In this document: one piece after another, positions 16,489 through 25,302 of the stretch
Numbering within the stretch: position 1 is the stretch's first letter
Layout: each line of letters begins with the position of its first letter
Origin: an uncultured Ruminococcus sp.
GTDB lineage: Bacteria; Bacillota; Clostridia; Oscillospirales; Ruminococcaceae
Direction: 5' to 3'
NCBI GenBank assembly: GCA_902787365.1
Contig: CADAGC010000003.1
Span: forward strand, 1 to 45,982
Length of the DNA: 45,982 bases
The notes under the pieces: model-generated
Told to the model about the DNA's origin: nothing
Databases searched by the model: none
The model's input: the letters and a program-made list of their open reading frames with translations, nothing else
Position numbers and translations under genes: made by a program

Positions 16489-17961
16489 TCATTTCTCCTT
16501 GTTCATAAACATTTTTATGTGACCCATAACAGTCTTTCGTTTTATTATAAGTATTGCAATGAATATCAGCAGTATACTGTATCTTATGAGCATATACGGG
16601 TAGACAAACACCATCACTACCGAAAACAGCACGAGCCCTGCTGCTGTCAGGAAAATAAACCTCGTATCAAACAGCCTTATGCCGTTAAGTTCCTCATTGC
16701 ATATCCTGCGCATAAAAATATAGTGCGCTATGCCAAAGATAATATAGCATATCAGTGTTGTGTAGCCCGGGGCAATATATCCGAACAGCTTTATGCCGAA
16801 GTAGTTGAGCACAAGATTTGTCACAGCGCCCATTACAGATGCATAGGCGATGAACTTATTGCGCTTGTAATAGAACTCGACATTTGCAAATATCTGATAC
16901 ATAAACAGGAAGTAAAGGCTCGATGTTACCGAAGGGATTATCTTTACAGCATCTGAATACTTTCTGCCTGCAAACAGGAATATGCATTCCGGTGCGAATA
17001 TTATAAGCATCATAAGCACCAGAGCAAGGCCTGCAAACATAGCGTTTCCCACAGCAGGTATCTTGTTGTATCTCTTTTTTTCGATCTCACCGTATATCCA
17101 CGGGGCGAATGACTGGTTTATTGATGTTGACAGGATATTAAGTATCATTGCGGCGGAATATGCCACGCTGTATATAGCAGCCTCACTTGAGCCTACCATT
17201 TTGCCTATCATTATCCTGTCGGAATGATTGAGTATCATAGTTGACAGATAATGCGGCAGCAGCGGAAGGTTGAAAAGGAATGCTGTTTTCCACAGCTGTG
17301 CTGAGAAAAAGTGTTTGCCCTTTATGAGGTTATGTATATACACCATACCGCATATGCATATAGTGGTGATAGCCTGCGTTATTATCCTGGCATTTGCGCC
17401 GTTGTCCTCTGTGGTGAGCAAAATAGCTATTATCGGAACAGTGGAAGCAAAAAAGGTGTTGGCCACCGTTATTATCACAAGTGTTTTGTACCTGTATTCA
17501 AACCTTTCCCTTCCGGCCCACAGCGAAAGTGCTGCCGAGCATACTATCTGTGCGAACATAAGCAGTATAATAGGTGTTTTCTGCTCAAGCAGATCGTTAA
17601 AAAACGGCCTGCCTATAAAATAGATGCATATCCACCCGACGGTCATCATAGTGATGAGCCCCTGTATCGCAGAGACATATTTGTCACGTTCGTCCTTATA
17701 GTCACGCATACCGTTATTGAAGCCGCCGTAGAAAAGGTTGAAGGTACACAGTATCGAGATGACCTCGACCCAGGTGTTATATACACTTACTATACCGAAT
17801 TGCTCAGTGGTTAGTATTCTTGTGAATATTGGTGTAGTAAGGAATGCGATGCCCTTCTGAAGAAAACCGCATATCGTGAACCACAGACCTGCTTTTGCAG
17901 GGGCAGACATTTTCCTGTATTTCTCAAAGAATACTTTTTTTAGGTGAAGAAGTCTTTCCAT
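16489..17961 (-). CDS. Wzx-type polysaccharide flippase
   Basis: A membrane protein of about 490 residues with 12-14 hydrophobic segments, of the polysaccharide-transporter branch of the MOP superfamily, which flips lipid-linked glycan units across the membrane. After a short basic start the first helix carries AGLWFTICGFLQKGIAFLTT and PIFTRILTTEQFG, the usual family opening. The start at 17961 (MERLL) is chosen because AAAGGAAC lies just upstream; the frame runs on to 18066 but that would overlap the GT52 gene. It follows the GT52 gene and precedes the KdsB-like gene by 3 bp. Confidence 0.9.
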   Translation of the reverse strand: MERLLHLKKVFFEKYRKMSAPAKAGLWFTICGFLQKGIAFLTTPIFTRILTTEQFGIVSVYNTWVEVISILCTFNLFYGGFNNGMRDYKDERDKYVSAIQGLITMMTVGWICIYFIGRPFFNDLLEQKTPIILLMFAQIVCSAALSLWAGRERFEYRYKTLVIITVANTFFASTVPIIAILLTTEDNGANARIITQAITTICICGMVYIHNLIKGKHFFSAQLWKTAFLFNLPLLPHYLSTMILNHSDRIMIGKMVGSSEAAIYSVAYSAAMILNILSTSINQSFAPWIYGEIEKKRYNKIPAVGNAMFAGLALVLMMLIIFAPECIFLFAGRKYSDAVKIIPSVTSSLYFLFMYQIFANVEFYYKRNKFIAYASVMGAVTNLVLNYFGIKLFGYIAPGYTTLICYIIFGIAHYIFMRRICNEELNGIRLFDTRFIFLTAAGLVLFSVVMVFVYPYMLIRYSILLIFIAILIIKRKTVMGHIKMFMNKEK

Positions 17962-18004
17962 TCTTTGTTCCTTTGCATATAATATAGCCCGCTTATCAGT
18001 CGGC

Positions 18005-19027
18005 TCACTTATCAAAACTCTGAGCGTAATCCATCCCCATAAAGACCTTGTTTGTAGCACAGTCAAGGAAATTTATAGAGGTAGATGTTATGGATATAGC
18101 TGCATAATACGGTCTTGCATCGGGGTCGTAATTGAGCACTTCCGATGGCAGGTTCTTGTCGATATATCCGCAGTGGTATTTTTCTATTATCTTACTGTAG
18201 TCTGCTTCATCTCTCGGGTGGGGCTTTATTACTATCTGGTAGCCTTTTTCCGAATACTCCCTGACTACTGCTTCAAAGACGTTGAGCTGCACTTCCATAG
18301 AGGAAACGTGCCTGTCCTTGAACATAGGCTGGGTGCATACGAGCACTGCATCGCCGCCCACAGAGTTTACCTTTTTATTCTCGGCAAATATCTTATAAAC
18401 CGTCTTTTTCTGATCATCTGTCAGTCTGCCGAAAAGCTCCTTGCGTGGCACTTCAAAGTATTTTTCGTTGCACATCTTCAGGTCTTTCAAACTGTTGACC
18501 TCAACATCTACACAATACTTAGAGTTGCCCCAGGCCTGTGTGCCGAGGCCTGTCAGACGCTTGAGCCTGAATTTCAGCGAGTGCGGGTCATAGCTTGTCT
18601 TTGCTATACCGTAGTATTTATCGAAATACCTGAAATAATCAAGAGCATCTTCTATGAGATGATATTTGTATTTTTTTGCTATCAGATAGTATGCGATGTA
18701 ATGTGCATCCTGATAAACGTAGATATCCGAATACTTGCCGAAATCCATATCAAGATATTTGTCAACTATCTTTTTGTTTGAATGCTGCCTCATTAGCTGG
18801 TCAAGACGCTTGTTTATCTTTTCCTGCTCGGGCAGTATCCTTTTATTGTCAAGCGCTGTTATCTTCCCGAAAAGCCCCGACTTTTCAAGTGAGGGGACGA
18901 GCTGCTCATATCCGGGTATGATATTTGAAAGCAGCAGGTCGGGCTTTTCGCCTGACAGTATGCTTTTTATCGTAGTTATCAGAACGTGATAATACGTAAC
19001 ACATATATAAAGTTTAATGCTTAACAC
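18005..19027 (-). CDS. GT52-like glycosyltransferase (sialyl/CMP-sugar transferase fold)
   Basis: A protein of about 340 residues that resembles family GT52 (Lst-type capsule and lipooligosaccharide transferases). The beginning LYICVTYYHVLITTIKSI, the LIEDALDYF segment and the IVIKPHPRDEADYS motif in the last third are the recognisable parts. The family includes CMP-Neu5Ac-dependent sialyltransferases as well as other sugar transferases, so a CMP-ulosonate donor from the KdsB-like enzyme in this operon is likely but inferred. The start is uncertain: GTG at 19027 follows AAAGGAAC closely, while an ATG at 19054 has no ribosome site. Either way it overlaps the Wzy stop region, suggesting translational coupling. 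Confidence 0.78.
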   Translation of the reverse strand: MLSIKLYICVTYYHVLITTIKSILSGEKPDLLLSNIIPGYEQLVPSLEKSGLFGKITALDNKRILPEQEKINKRLDQLMRQHSNKKIVDKYLDMDFGKYSDIYVYQDAHYIAYYLIAKKYKYHLIEDALDYFRYFDKYYGIAKTSYDPHSLKFRLKRLTGLGTQAWGNSKYCVDVEVNSLKDLKMCNEKYFEVPRKELFGRLTDDQKKTVYKIFAENKKVNSVGGDAVLVCTQPMFKDRHVSSMEVQLNVFEAVVREYSEKGYQIVIKPHPRDEADYSKIIEKYHCGYIDKNLPSEVLNYDPDARPYYAAISITSTSINFLDCATNKVFMGMDYAQSFDK

Positions 19028-20255
19028 GTTCCTTTCCGGTCTCTTTTTCGTCATTGATATTGATCTGATCGCCGACCATGCCCGAGTAGTACATCATAGC
19101 AAGAAGTATAAATATACCTACATCCTTTCTTCTTGCTTCCATGATGTAAACTATGCAGTAACCGACAAACAGAAATGCCAGTATCGCATTGAATACATTC
19201 TTCTCCTTAAGGTCTATCTTCTTTGACGAAATAAGTATGATAGCAAGGAATATTGCTGCAAGAACGACACCGCCGGTAAACAGTATGTCAAGGTAGCAGT
19301 TGTGAGCCTGATAAATATCCCAGCTCCATGAAAGGGGGATACGTGTCCAGCCTACGCCGAATTTATAGTTGGTTTTCAACACATTGACCGATGAGTGCCA
19401 TATCTCTGTTCTTCCCGTAAAGTCCTTTGAACGGTCAAGGAGCGTTTTGAAAAGGTTTGTGAAGAACGAGCCGACACCCACGTTTATGACGATATATGAT
19501 ACTGTGATGGATGTAGCAAGGCTTATTATACAGATCTTGAACTTGGACAGCTTGATGCTTCTGAACAGTGTGATAAGAATCACCATTACCAAAATAGCGA
19601 TAGTGCTCGTCGCAGAACCGCCCTTGATCTCGGAGAAAACGATCAGACCTACCAGCAAGAAGTAACTGAGCCTGAGCTTGTGGTAGTTCATAAGATTATG
19701 GAGAGTGTTGAACAGAATAGTCATAAAGTATACGAAAATAAAGATATTTCTGTTGCCGAAGAACCACATTACCCAGTTTCTGTCATCAGTATACAAGCCA
19801 TTGGGGTAGTATACCTGAGTGAAAATATTAATAAGAGTAAACGTTACGAGCCAGAAATTGAATACCTCAACGTATTCTCTGAGGTGGCCTGTCTGCATAA
19901 AGTAGCGCAGTATTATAAGCGTTGAAAATATTTTTATTGCGTACAGCACGGGTTCCTCCATAGAGAAACCGTTTAGCATATTTACCGCTGTCAGCCATAG
20001 CATATACAGCAAAACAAAGACTGTAAACGCATCAGGCTTCTTTTTGCCGGTGGTCAGAAATACCATTGCCGCAAAGAAATACGAAAAATATGTAAACATT
20101 AAAAACAGTATATGCACATATCTCCACACGCCGCCGAAAAGTCTTGCCATTTCAGAAATGCCGGATGGCTCTATCGCCCCGAGTATCAGCACACTCAGAA
20201 AAAACGGGTTATAGACATTCAGCCCGAAGTTTATCTTGATGGTTTTATTCTCCAT
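19014..20255 (-). CDS. O-antigen ligase/polymerase (Wzy-like) membrane protein
   Basis: A 413-residue polytopic membrane protein with about ten hydrophobic helices. The large loop near residues 260-310 (TGRTEIWHSSVNVLKTNYKF, then GVGWTRIPLSWSW and QAHNCYLDILFTGG) matches the Wzy_C/O-antigen ligase signature, in which Arg and His residues of the extracytoplasmic loop are functional. It would polymerise the flipped lipid-linked units outside the membrane. It is 8 bp downstream of a LicD gene and overlaps the GT52 gene. Confidence 0.87.
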   Translation of the reverse strand: MENKTIKINFGLNVYNPFFLSVLILGAIEPSGISEMARLFGGVWRYVHILFLMFTYFSYFFAAMVFLTTGKKKPDAFTVFVLLYMLWLTAVNMLNGFSMEEPVLYAIKIFSTLIILRYFMQTGHLREYVEVFNFWLVTFTLINIFTQVYYPNGLYTDDRNWVMWFFGNRNIFIFVYFMTILFNTLHNLMNYHKLRLSYFLLVGLIVFSEIKGGSATSTIAILVMVILITLFRSIKLSKFKICIISLATSITVSYIVINVGVGSFFTNLFKTLLDRSKDFTGRTEIWHSSVNVLKTNYKFGVGWTRIPLSWSWDIYQAHNCYLDILFTGGVVLAAIFLAIILISSKKIDLKEKNVFNAILAFLFVGYCIVYIMEARRKDVGIFILLAMMYYSGMVGDQININDEKETGKERVKH

Positions 20256-20263
20256 GGTTATCC

Positions 20264-21121
20264 TTATTCCTCAAATCTCTTTCTTTGTTCATTGGCAGAT
20301 CCTTTTTTCCTGAAATATACTGACCAGGCATCAAGGTGTGTGCCGTCCTCCGGAGGGTCGGGTATTTTCATATAGTCCTTGCCATAAAGGTTTGTAAGGT
20401 ATCTGTCATATCCCGAGGGTACGCAGAATACCGAGCCTTCAAACGGCATATCCACAGGCTCGCACATATACTTTTTCTCTATGGTCTCACGTTCGCCGTA
20501 ATGTGCGGGCAGACTGCACGCTACATACTCCGATGTGTTGTAATCGGTACGCTTTGACAGCGAATTCATGAGTTTTCCGAAGAAATGCGGTCCTATGGGC
20601 TTTGCAAAAAAGCTGACGATCTTTCTCGGGAATATGAATCTGTTTTTGCTTAAGTATTTTTTTCTTATTGCCTCGGCGCAGAAAGTGTCAAGTATCTTTA
20701 TAACGTTGTAATACACTCTGCGCTTTGTGCGGCTCGGTGATATGCCGTCGATAGGGAATATATCAACGCTTACGCCTATTTTAGGCGCATATATGGCCTT
20801 GTGTACTATTCTTGAATCGCTGTCCCATATCCTTGTGTATGAAAGGTGCCATTTCTTGTCATTATAGGGGCTGCTTATGTGGAACCTTTCCGAGTCTGAC
20901 GCTTTGAAACCCCTGACAAATCTTTCGTAATCGTCACGTGGCATCATAACATCTCCGTCATCATCCCAAGGGATAAAGCCGTGGTGGCGCACTGCCCCCA
21001 GGCAAGTGCCGCCCGAAAGAAAATACGTTATATTATTCTCTCTGCAGTATTTATCTATCTCACAAAGAATGTCATATACGATTGATTGCATTCTTTTTAC
21101 AGTGTTATCTGTTTCACTCAT
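20264..21121 (-). CDS. LicD family phosphotransferase (first of two)
   Basis: A 285-residue cytoplasmic LicD/fukutin-family protein, which transfers a CDP-linked alcohol phosphate (for example phosphocholine or ribitol phosphate) to a sugar. The signature is complete: NITYFLSGGTCLGAVRHHGF followed by IPWDDDGDVMMPRDDY, giving the nucleotidyltransferase-type GG...R and DDD metal site. A Tyr-rich C-terminal half with GKDYMKIPDP and HLDAWSVY is usual for the family. It differs clearly from the second LicD at 22992-23735, so the two probably use different donors or acceptors. It is between the SDR gene (50 bp) and wzy (8 bp). Confidence 0.9.
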   Translation of the reverse strand: MSETDNTVKRMQSIVYDILCEIDKYCRENNITYFLSGGTCLGAVRHHGFIPWDDDGDVMMPRDDYERFVRGFKASDSERFHISSPYNDKKWHLSYTRIWDSDSRIVHKAIYAPKIGVSVDIFPIDGISPSRTKRRVYYNVIKILDTFCAEAIRKKYLSKNRFIFPRKIVSFFAKPIGPHFFGKLMNSLSKRTDYNTSEYVACSLPAHYGERETIEKKYMCEPVDMPFEGSVFCVPSGYDRYLTNLYGKDYMKIPDPPEDGTHLDAWSVYFRKKGSANEQRKRFEE

Positions 21122-21171
21122 TATCTATCATTCCTAACATAATAATCGGTAAACAAGTAAAAAAAGCGATG

Positions 21172-22233
21172 TCAGTCCCCACCGATCAGCGCTTTTAATA
21201 TTTTGACTGTATGGTCAAAGCCCTCTCGTGCATCAAAGCAGCCCTTCCAGCCAAGGCCGATAAGGCCTGTGCTTTCAAGTGAGGAGTTGCTCATGGGGTT
21301 GAAGCCCTTTCGCTCGGCATCGGTGGGCAGTTCAGTCTTTAAGGTGGTTTTTGCGCTTTCGGCCAGCAGCTGTGCCATCTGCTTTATGCTTATTATCGAA
21401 TCGGGGTTAGAGATATTGTAGGCACGGCAGTTTTGCCCGCATAACAGCACTTTCAGTATGGCTGATGCACAGTCAAGGCAGTAGCAGTAGCTGCGTATCT
21501 GTGCCCCGTCGCTTTTCATGACTATATCTTCACCACGTGCGGCGGAATATGCCCACGCCGAAGATACTCTGTTGTCATTCGGTGATGCGGTAGGGCCGTA
21601 TATGTGTCCGGGACGTATTATGACGCTTTCGACACCGTATTCATCGGCATATGAGGCGCACAATGTTTCTGCGGCTCTTTTGCCTACCGAGTACGAATTC
21701 CTTGCATTGAGAAGGTCGATGTAGCCGTACTGGTCTTCCTTGTAGGGCTCGTTTCCGTCCTTTTTGCCATACACCTCGCTTGAACTGATGTAAAGTATCC
21801 TTTTTGTACCATGATCCTTTGCATAATCGAGGAGATATTTCATCCCGAGGAAATTGCTCAACATCGTTTCGACAGGCTCTTTCACTATCATACCGGGGAA
21901 GGCGTTGCTTGCTCCGTGTATGATGTAGTCAGCCTTTACATTTATTACGTTGTCTGTTCTTGAGGCATCATATGACACAAAGTGAAAATCAGGCCTGTCC
22001 ACTTGCTTGCCGAAGCGGGTCTGCATCTCTTCTATCCAGCGGCCTGCTGCAAGTATCTCTATCTTTTGCCTGTGGGTGTCGTTATATCTGAATAGTATAT
22101 CGACCACAGACGAGCATATAAGACCTGCTGCACCCGTTATCATAACAGAATGCCCCGCAAGTTCGTCAAGCTCGGGTATAACTGACGAGACTCTGTCTAT
22201 ATCCTCAAGCCATAGTGAGTTGTCGTATAGCAT
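21172..22233 (-). CDS. NAD-dependent epimerase/dehydratase (SDR) next to IspD-like gene
   Basis: A 353-residue extended SDR enzyme. VMITGAAGLICSSVVDILF is the cofactor loop; its third glycine, normally TGxxGxxG, is replaced (GLICSS). The catalytic set is present (YISSSEVYG Ser and NSYSVGKRAAE YxxxK), and IIRPGHIYGP is the usual substrate-binding turn. It lies 10 bp after the IspD-like cytidylyltransferase and 50 bp before a LicD gene, an arrangement that suggests modification of the same CDP-linked unit. The exact reaction (reduction, epimerisation or decarboxylation) cannot be read. Confidence 0.85.
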   Translation of the reverse strand: MLYDNSLWLEDIDRVSSVIPELDELAGHSVMITGAAGLICSSVVDILFRYNDTHRQKIEILAAGRWIEEMQTRFGKQVDRPDFHFVSYDASRTDNVINVKADYIIHGASNAFPGMIVKEPVETMLSNFLGMKYLLDYAKDHGTKRILYISSSEVYGKKDGNEPYKEDQYGYIDLLNARNSYSVGKRAAETLCASYADEYGVESVIIRPGHIYGPTASPNDNRVSSAWAYSAARGEDIVMKSDGAQIRSYCYCLDCASAILKVLLCGQNCRAYNISNPDSIISIKQMAQLLAESAKTTLKTELPTDAERKGFNPMSNSSLESTGLIGLGWKGCFDAREGFDHTVKILKALIGGD

Positions 22234-22243
22234 AGCTTTCTCC

Positions 22244-22957
22244 TTATTTCAGCCAGTCGGAACGCTTTGCTGCCAGCAGCGCTTTGAATATGTCAATATC
22301 CTCAACCGTGGTCAGCTTGATGTTCTTTTCAGAGCCGGCAGAAAAATACACCTGCTCGCCCATTTCTATTTTCAGTGTGCAGGAAGCAACTGAATTGGTT
22401 ATCCCTGCTTCAAGTGCTCTTCTGTGAAGATCGCATATATCCTTTATCCTGAATGCCTGCGGGGTCTGTGTTCTCTTAAGGCGGTCACGAGGATAGCTGC
22501 CGACTGACACCTTGCCGTCCTCTGTCTGCATCATAGCCTCGGCACAGGGGATGACCGTTATAGCGTTGCCGAACTCACGTGCCACACGTATGTTGTCAGA
22601 AATAATCTCTGCGCTTACCATAGGACGTATAGCATCGTGTATCAGCACAAGGTCGTCGCCGTCAAAATGCTTCTCAAGCTCGTATACGCCGTTTCTTATC
22701 GAGTCCTGCCCGTTCTTTCCGCCGGGTATGACATATTTGAGCTTTGATATGTTGAACTGCTTGGAATATGCCCACAGTACCTGCTCCCAGCCGTCGATGC
22801 ACACAACTGCTATCGCATCTATCTCGGGGTGGCGCTCAAAGGCTTCGAGCGTATATACTATCACAGGGCGCTCATTTACAGTGATGAACTGTTTGGGAAT
22901 ATCCTGATTCATCCTGTTTCCCGAGCCGCCTGCTATCAAAAGTCCTATATTAGCCAT
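22244..22957 (-). CDS. IspD/TarI-like cytidylyltransferase
   Basis: A 237-residue CTP-dependent nucleotidyltransferase of the IspD family. The nucleotide loop LLIAGGSGNRMNQDIPKQF, the GGKNGQDSIRNG block and VLIHDAIRPMVS are all canonical, and KRTQTPQAFR is the late signature. In surface-glycan loci such proteins are usually alditol-phosphate cytidylyltransferases (TarI, Bcs1 type) rather than the isoprenoid enzyme. Its neighbours, a LicD protein 34 bp upstream and an SDR 10 bp downstream, favour CDP-ribitol or a related CDP-alditol, a pairing that parallels ISPD and FKTN/FKRP in animals. The precise substrate is inferred. Confidence 0.88.
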   Translation of the reverse strand: MANIGLLIAGGSGNRMNQDIPKQFITVNERPVIVYTLEAFERHPEIDAIAVVCIDGWEQVLWAYSKQFNISKLKYVIPGGKNGQDSIRNGVYELEKHFDGDDLVLIHDAIRPMVSAEIISDNIRVAREFGNAITVIPCAEAMMQTEDGKVSVGSYPRDRLKRTQTPQAFRIKDICDLHRRALEAGITNSVASCTLKIEMGEQVYFSAGSEKNIKLTTVEDIDIFKALLAAKRSDWLK

Positions 22958-22991
22958 AGATAATACCTTCTTTTATCTTTTTTGTGTGCCG

Positions 22992-23735
22992 TCAGTGTTC
23001 CGTGCGCACGGGGGTCATATAATCGCCGTACTGTTCGGTCAGATAGTTGTCCCAGCTTTTTATTGCCATAAGCTGTGTCTGCTCAAAGTTAACAAGCTCA
23101 TAATTGTCCATCATAGCCGCATCGTATATGCAGCCGAGACTCTGGAAAATGTCGTTGCATATCATAAGAGGCTGTGTCTTATTTTTGTTGCCCCATTTTG
23201 AAACGTGGGTATACATCTTCTTTTTAGTCTTTGCTGAGAATACCCTGCCGAGCAGACCAGTTACCGCAAGTGCTGCTTTGTAAAATAGCGAGAACTGCTT
23301 TTTCTGGTTTGTACGCTCTTTCATCATTCCCTGCAGAGTTTTCAGGCACAGCACCTTCACTCTGTGCCCGAGTGATGATGCAGGCACTCTGTCTGCTATG
23401 AATATATCAAGAACAGGTGTGCTGTCCTTGATACCTTCCTTCCTGAAGGTATCCTTTCTTACTATCTTGAACACCCACAGCTGCTCTTTTATGCAGTATT
23501 TGCCGAGCTCACGGCGCTTTGAGAGCAGCTTTTCAAAGTTTGCCCTGTCGAGTATGATATCTATATCATCATCCCAGGGGATAAAGCCCTTGTCTCTTAT
23601 CGCACCGAGCAGCGTGCCGCCGATGATCGAATACTTTATGTCGTTCTTGACACAGAAGCTGTGAAGATCACACATCATAGCCAGCAGCTCACGCTGTTTG
23701 TCGGCCACCTTGTAGGAATCATTTGCATCTATCAC
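22992..23735 (-). CDS. LicD family phosphotransferase (second)
   Basis: A 247-residue LicD/fukutin-family protein. The motif NDIKYSIIGGTLLGAIRDKG then FIPWDDDIDIILDRANFE carries the GG...R and DDDID metal-binding residues. Towards the C terminus, YGDYMTPVRTEH matches the usual family ending. It is shorter than the first LicD and lies 34 bp before the IspD-like gene, so it is the likely user of that enzyme's CDP-product. The donor (CDP-alditol, CDP-choline or CMP-phosphonate) cannot be chosen from the sequence. Confidence 0.9.
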   Translation of the reverse strand: MIDANDSYKVADKQRELLAMMCDLHSFCVKNDIKYSIIGGTLLGAIRDKGFIPWDDDIDIILDRANFEKLLSKRRELGKYCIKEQLWVFKIVRKDTFRKEGIKDSTPVLDIFIADRVPASSLGHRVKVLCLKTLQGMMKERTNQKKQFSLFYKAALAVTGLLGRVFSAKTKKKMYTHVSKWGNKNKTQPLMICNDIFQSLGCIYDAAMMDNYELVNFEQTQLMAIKSWDNYLTEQYGDYMTPVRTEH

Positions 23736-23762
23736 GTTTCATACCGCCAATCTTAGATTTAA

Positions 23763-24815
23763 TCAGGCTCTGTATTCGGGGAAGAAGCCGCTGTTGTCTG
23801 TCTGACCTCTTAACTCGGTAAGGCGCTTGTATGCTTCTTCGTCTGTTATCTTTTTGCCTATGTAGAACTGCTTGTCCTCGCCCTTTTTGTAGAAGCTCTT
23901 TTTGAAATCGTAAAGAGGGCCTTCCTTTGCGCCGAGGCCGCCGCCGAGATGAAGCCACTCGCAGCCATGCTCGCAGCCCCATTTTGCCGCCTCGTAGAGT
24001 ATCATATTGGTGCCGGCATATCTTCTGTATTCAAAAAGCTGGCCGCTGAGGTGGTAATTCATATACCTGTCTGTATATATCATTATCGAGGAAGAAATGG
24101 GTATATCGCCAAGATATGCTGTAAACAGCGTGAAGCTGCCCTCAAGGTCGTTTCTTATGCTCTCGAAAAACTCGTTGTCAAAGTAATAATACGAATTGGC
24201 ATCATCGTGATCCATTGTGGTCTCATATATTTTGCAGAAAATATCAAAGGCCTCTTTGGAAGTTTCTTTTCTTACGGTAACGCCCTCTTTCATCGCAACA
24301 CGGATGTGACCTCTGTTCTTTGAGCTGAATCGTTCCCAGATCTTCTCTTCATCATCAAGCTCTATGGCTACGGTGTTTCCGAGAAACACCTTTTCGTAGA
24401 AATCGTTGAATTTTTCCTGTGCGTTGTTTATCACCGGGTGAAAACGTACAAATTCGCTGACGATGCGGTTTTGTTTGCACCATGCGGTGTATTCTTTGCA
24501 GAATGTCTCAAACCCCTCATCAGTCTGCTCTCCCTCAAAGTGCCAGCCGCCGTAGCCGTAGGGGGTCGCAAGGTCGAAGTATTCGCCGTGCGAGAGCTTA
24601 CCCTCAAAGTTCTTGTCATCAGCGATGTCACGCTTCATAACTACGTTGATGCCACGCAGCCCGTCGCCCTCGTAGATGATAAGCATAGGCTCGCCGTCGC
24701 CGTGCAGCTTGAAAGCTCTTACATATCCACTGAGGTGGTAAACATCACACTCGCTGAATGATCTTGCAGCCGCATCCCATTCTTCGCTTTGGTTGAGGTC
24801 ATAAATTGTCAGCAT
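23763..24815 (-). CDS. FemAB-like GNAT-fold aminoacyl/acyl transferase
   Basis: A protein of about 350 residues with a tandem GNAT fold of the FemAB/Acetyltransf_6 type. The N-terminal part has VYHLSGYVRAFKLHGDGEP, a typical opening, and the second domain shows YMNYHLSGQLFEYRRYAGTN and HLGGGLGAKEGPLYDFKKSF, the FemAB-like ending with the GG and FK elements. Such proteins attach amino acids or acyl groups to peptidoglycan precursors or glycans. The start at 24815 is chosen because AAGGAG lies 8 nt upstream. It follows the small GNAT gene immediately. A glycan amino-sugar acceptor is likely given the operon, but is inferred. Confidence 0.8.
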   Translation of the reverse strand: MLTIYDLNQSEEWDAAARSFSECDVYHLSGYVRAFKLHGDGEPMLIIYEGDGLRGINVVMKRDIADDKNFEGKLSHGEYFDLATPYGYGGWHFEGEQTDEGFETFCKEYTAWCKQNRIVSEFVRFHPVINNAQEKFNDFYEKVFLGNTVAIELDDEEKIWERFSSKNRGHIRVAMKEGVTVRKETSKEAFDIFCKIYETTMDHDDANSYYYFDNEFFESIRNDLEGSFTLFTAYLGDIPISSSIMIYTDRYMNYHLSGQLFEYRRYAGTNMILYEAAKWGCEHGCEWLHLGGGLGAKEGPLYDFKKSFYKKGEDKQFYIGKKITDEEAYKRLTELRGQTDNSGFFPEYRA

Positions 24816-24816
24816 T

Positions 24817-25302
24817 TTATTTCTCCTTAGGTCGGGGGTCATTCCCCTTTAAGTGTTTTTTCATAAGCAGACGCTCTGTTGTGAAATCTGCATTCTCGTA
24901 AAATGACACGGCATTTTTGTTGCTTGCCGTCACCATTAGATCTATCTCATCATAGCCGTTGCTGCAGGCATATTCTTCTGCTGTGGCAAGCAGCTTTGAG
25001 CCTATGCCTTCGTGCTGATGCGTGCTGCTCACGGCTATCTCAGCTATATGCAGACGTTTTTTGTTCAGCCTGTTTATGCGGTGTATCCATATAAAGCCGT
25101 AAAGCTCATCCTGTTCGACTGCTGCGAGCACAACGGCACTTAGATCTTTCAGGTGCTCGTGTATGATACAGCATCTGTCATCGCCGTAGCTCTTGCCTGC
25201 ATCAAAGTCTTTGAAATTGAGCTTTACCGAACTGTCGAGCAGCTCGGCTATCTGTCTGCGCCATTTATCAAAGCTTACATCATTTATCCTTATCAGTTCC
25301 AC
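24817..25302 (-). CDS. GNAT family N-acetyltransferase
   Basis: A single-domain GNAT acetyltransferase of about 161 residues with the acetyl-CoA loop AVSSTHQHEGIGSKLLATAE (Q.xGxG/A type) and the late SFYENADFTTERLLMKK segment. The start is taken as GTG at 25302, because AGGAAAGGAAAG lies just upstream; it then overlaps the sugar transferase stop by 23 bp, a sign of translational coupling. A longer frame to 25353 lacks a ribosome site. It probably acetylates an amine of the glycan or one of its precursors; the acceptor is unknown. Confidence 0.82.
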   Translation of the reverse strand: MELIRINDVSFDKWRRQIAELLDSSVKLNFKDFDAGKSYGDDRCCIIHEHLKDLSAVVLAAVEQDELYGFIWIHRINRLNKKRLHIAEIAVSSTHQHEGIGSKLLATAEEYACSNGYDEIDLMVTASNKNAVSFYENADFTTERLLMKKHLKGNDPRPKEK

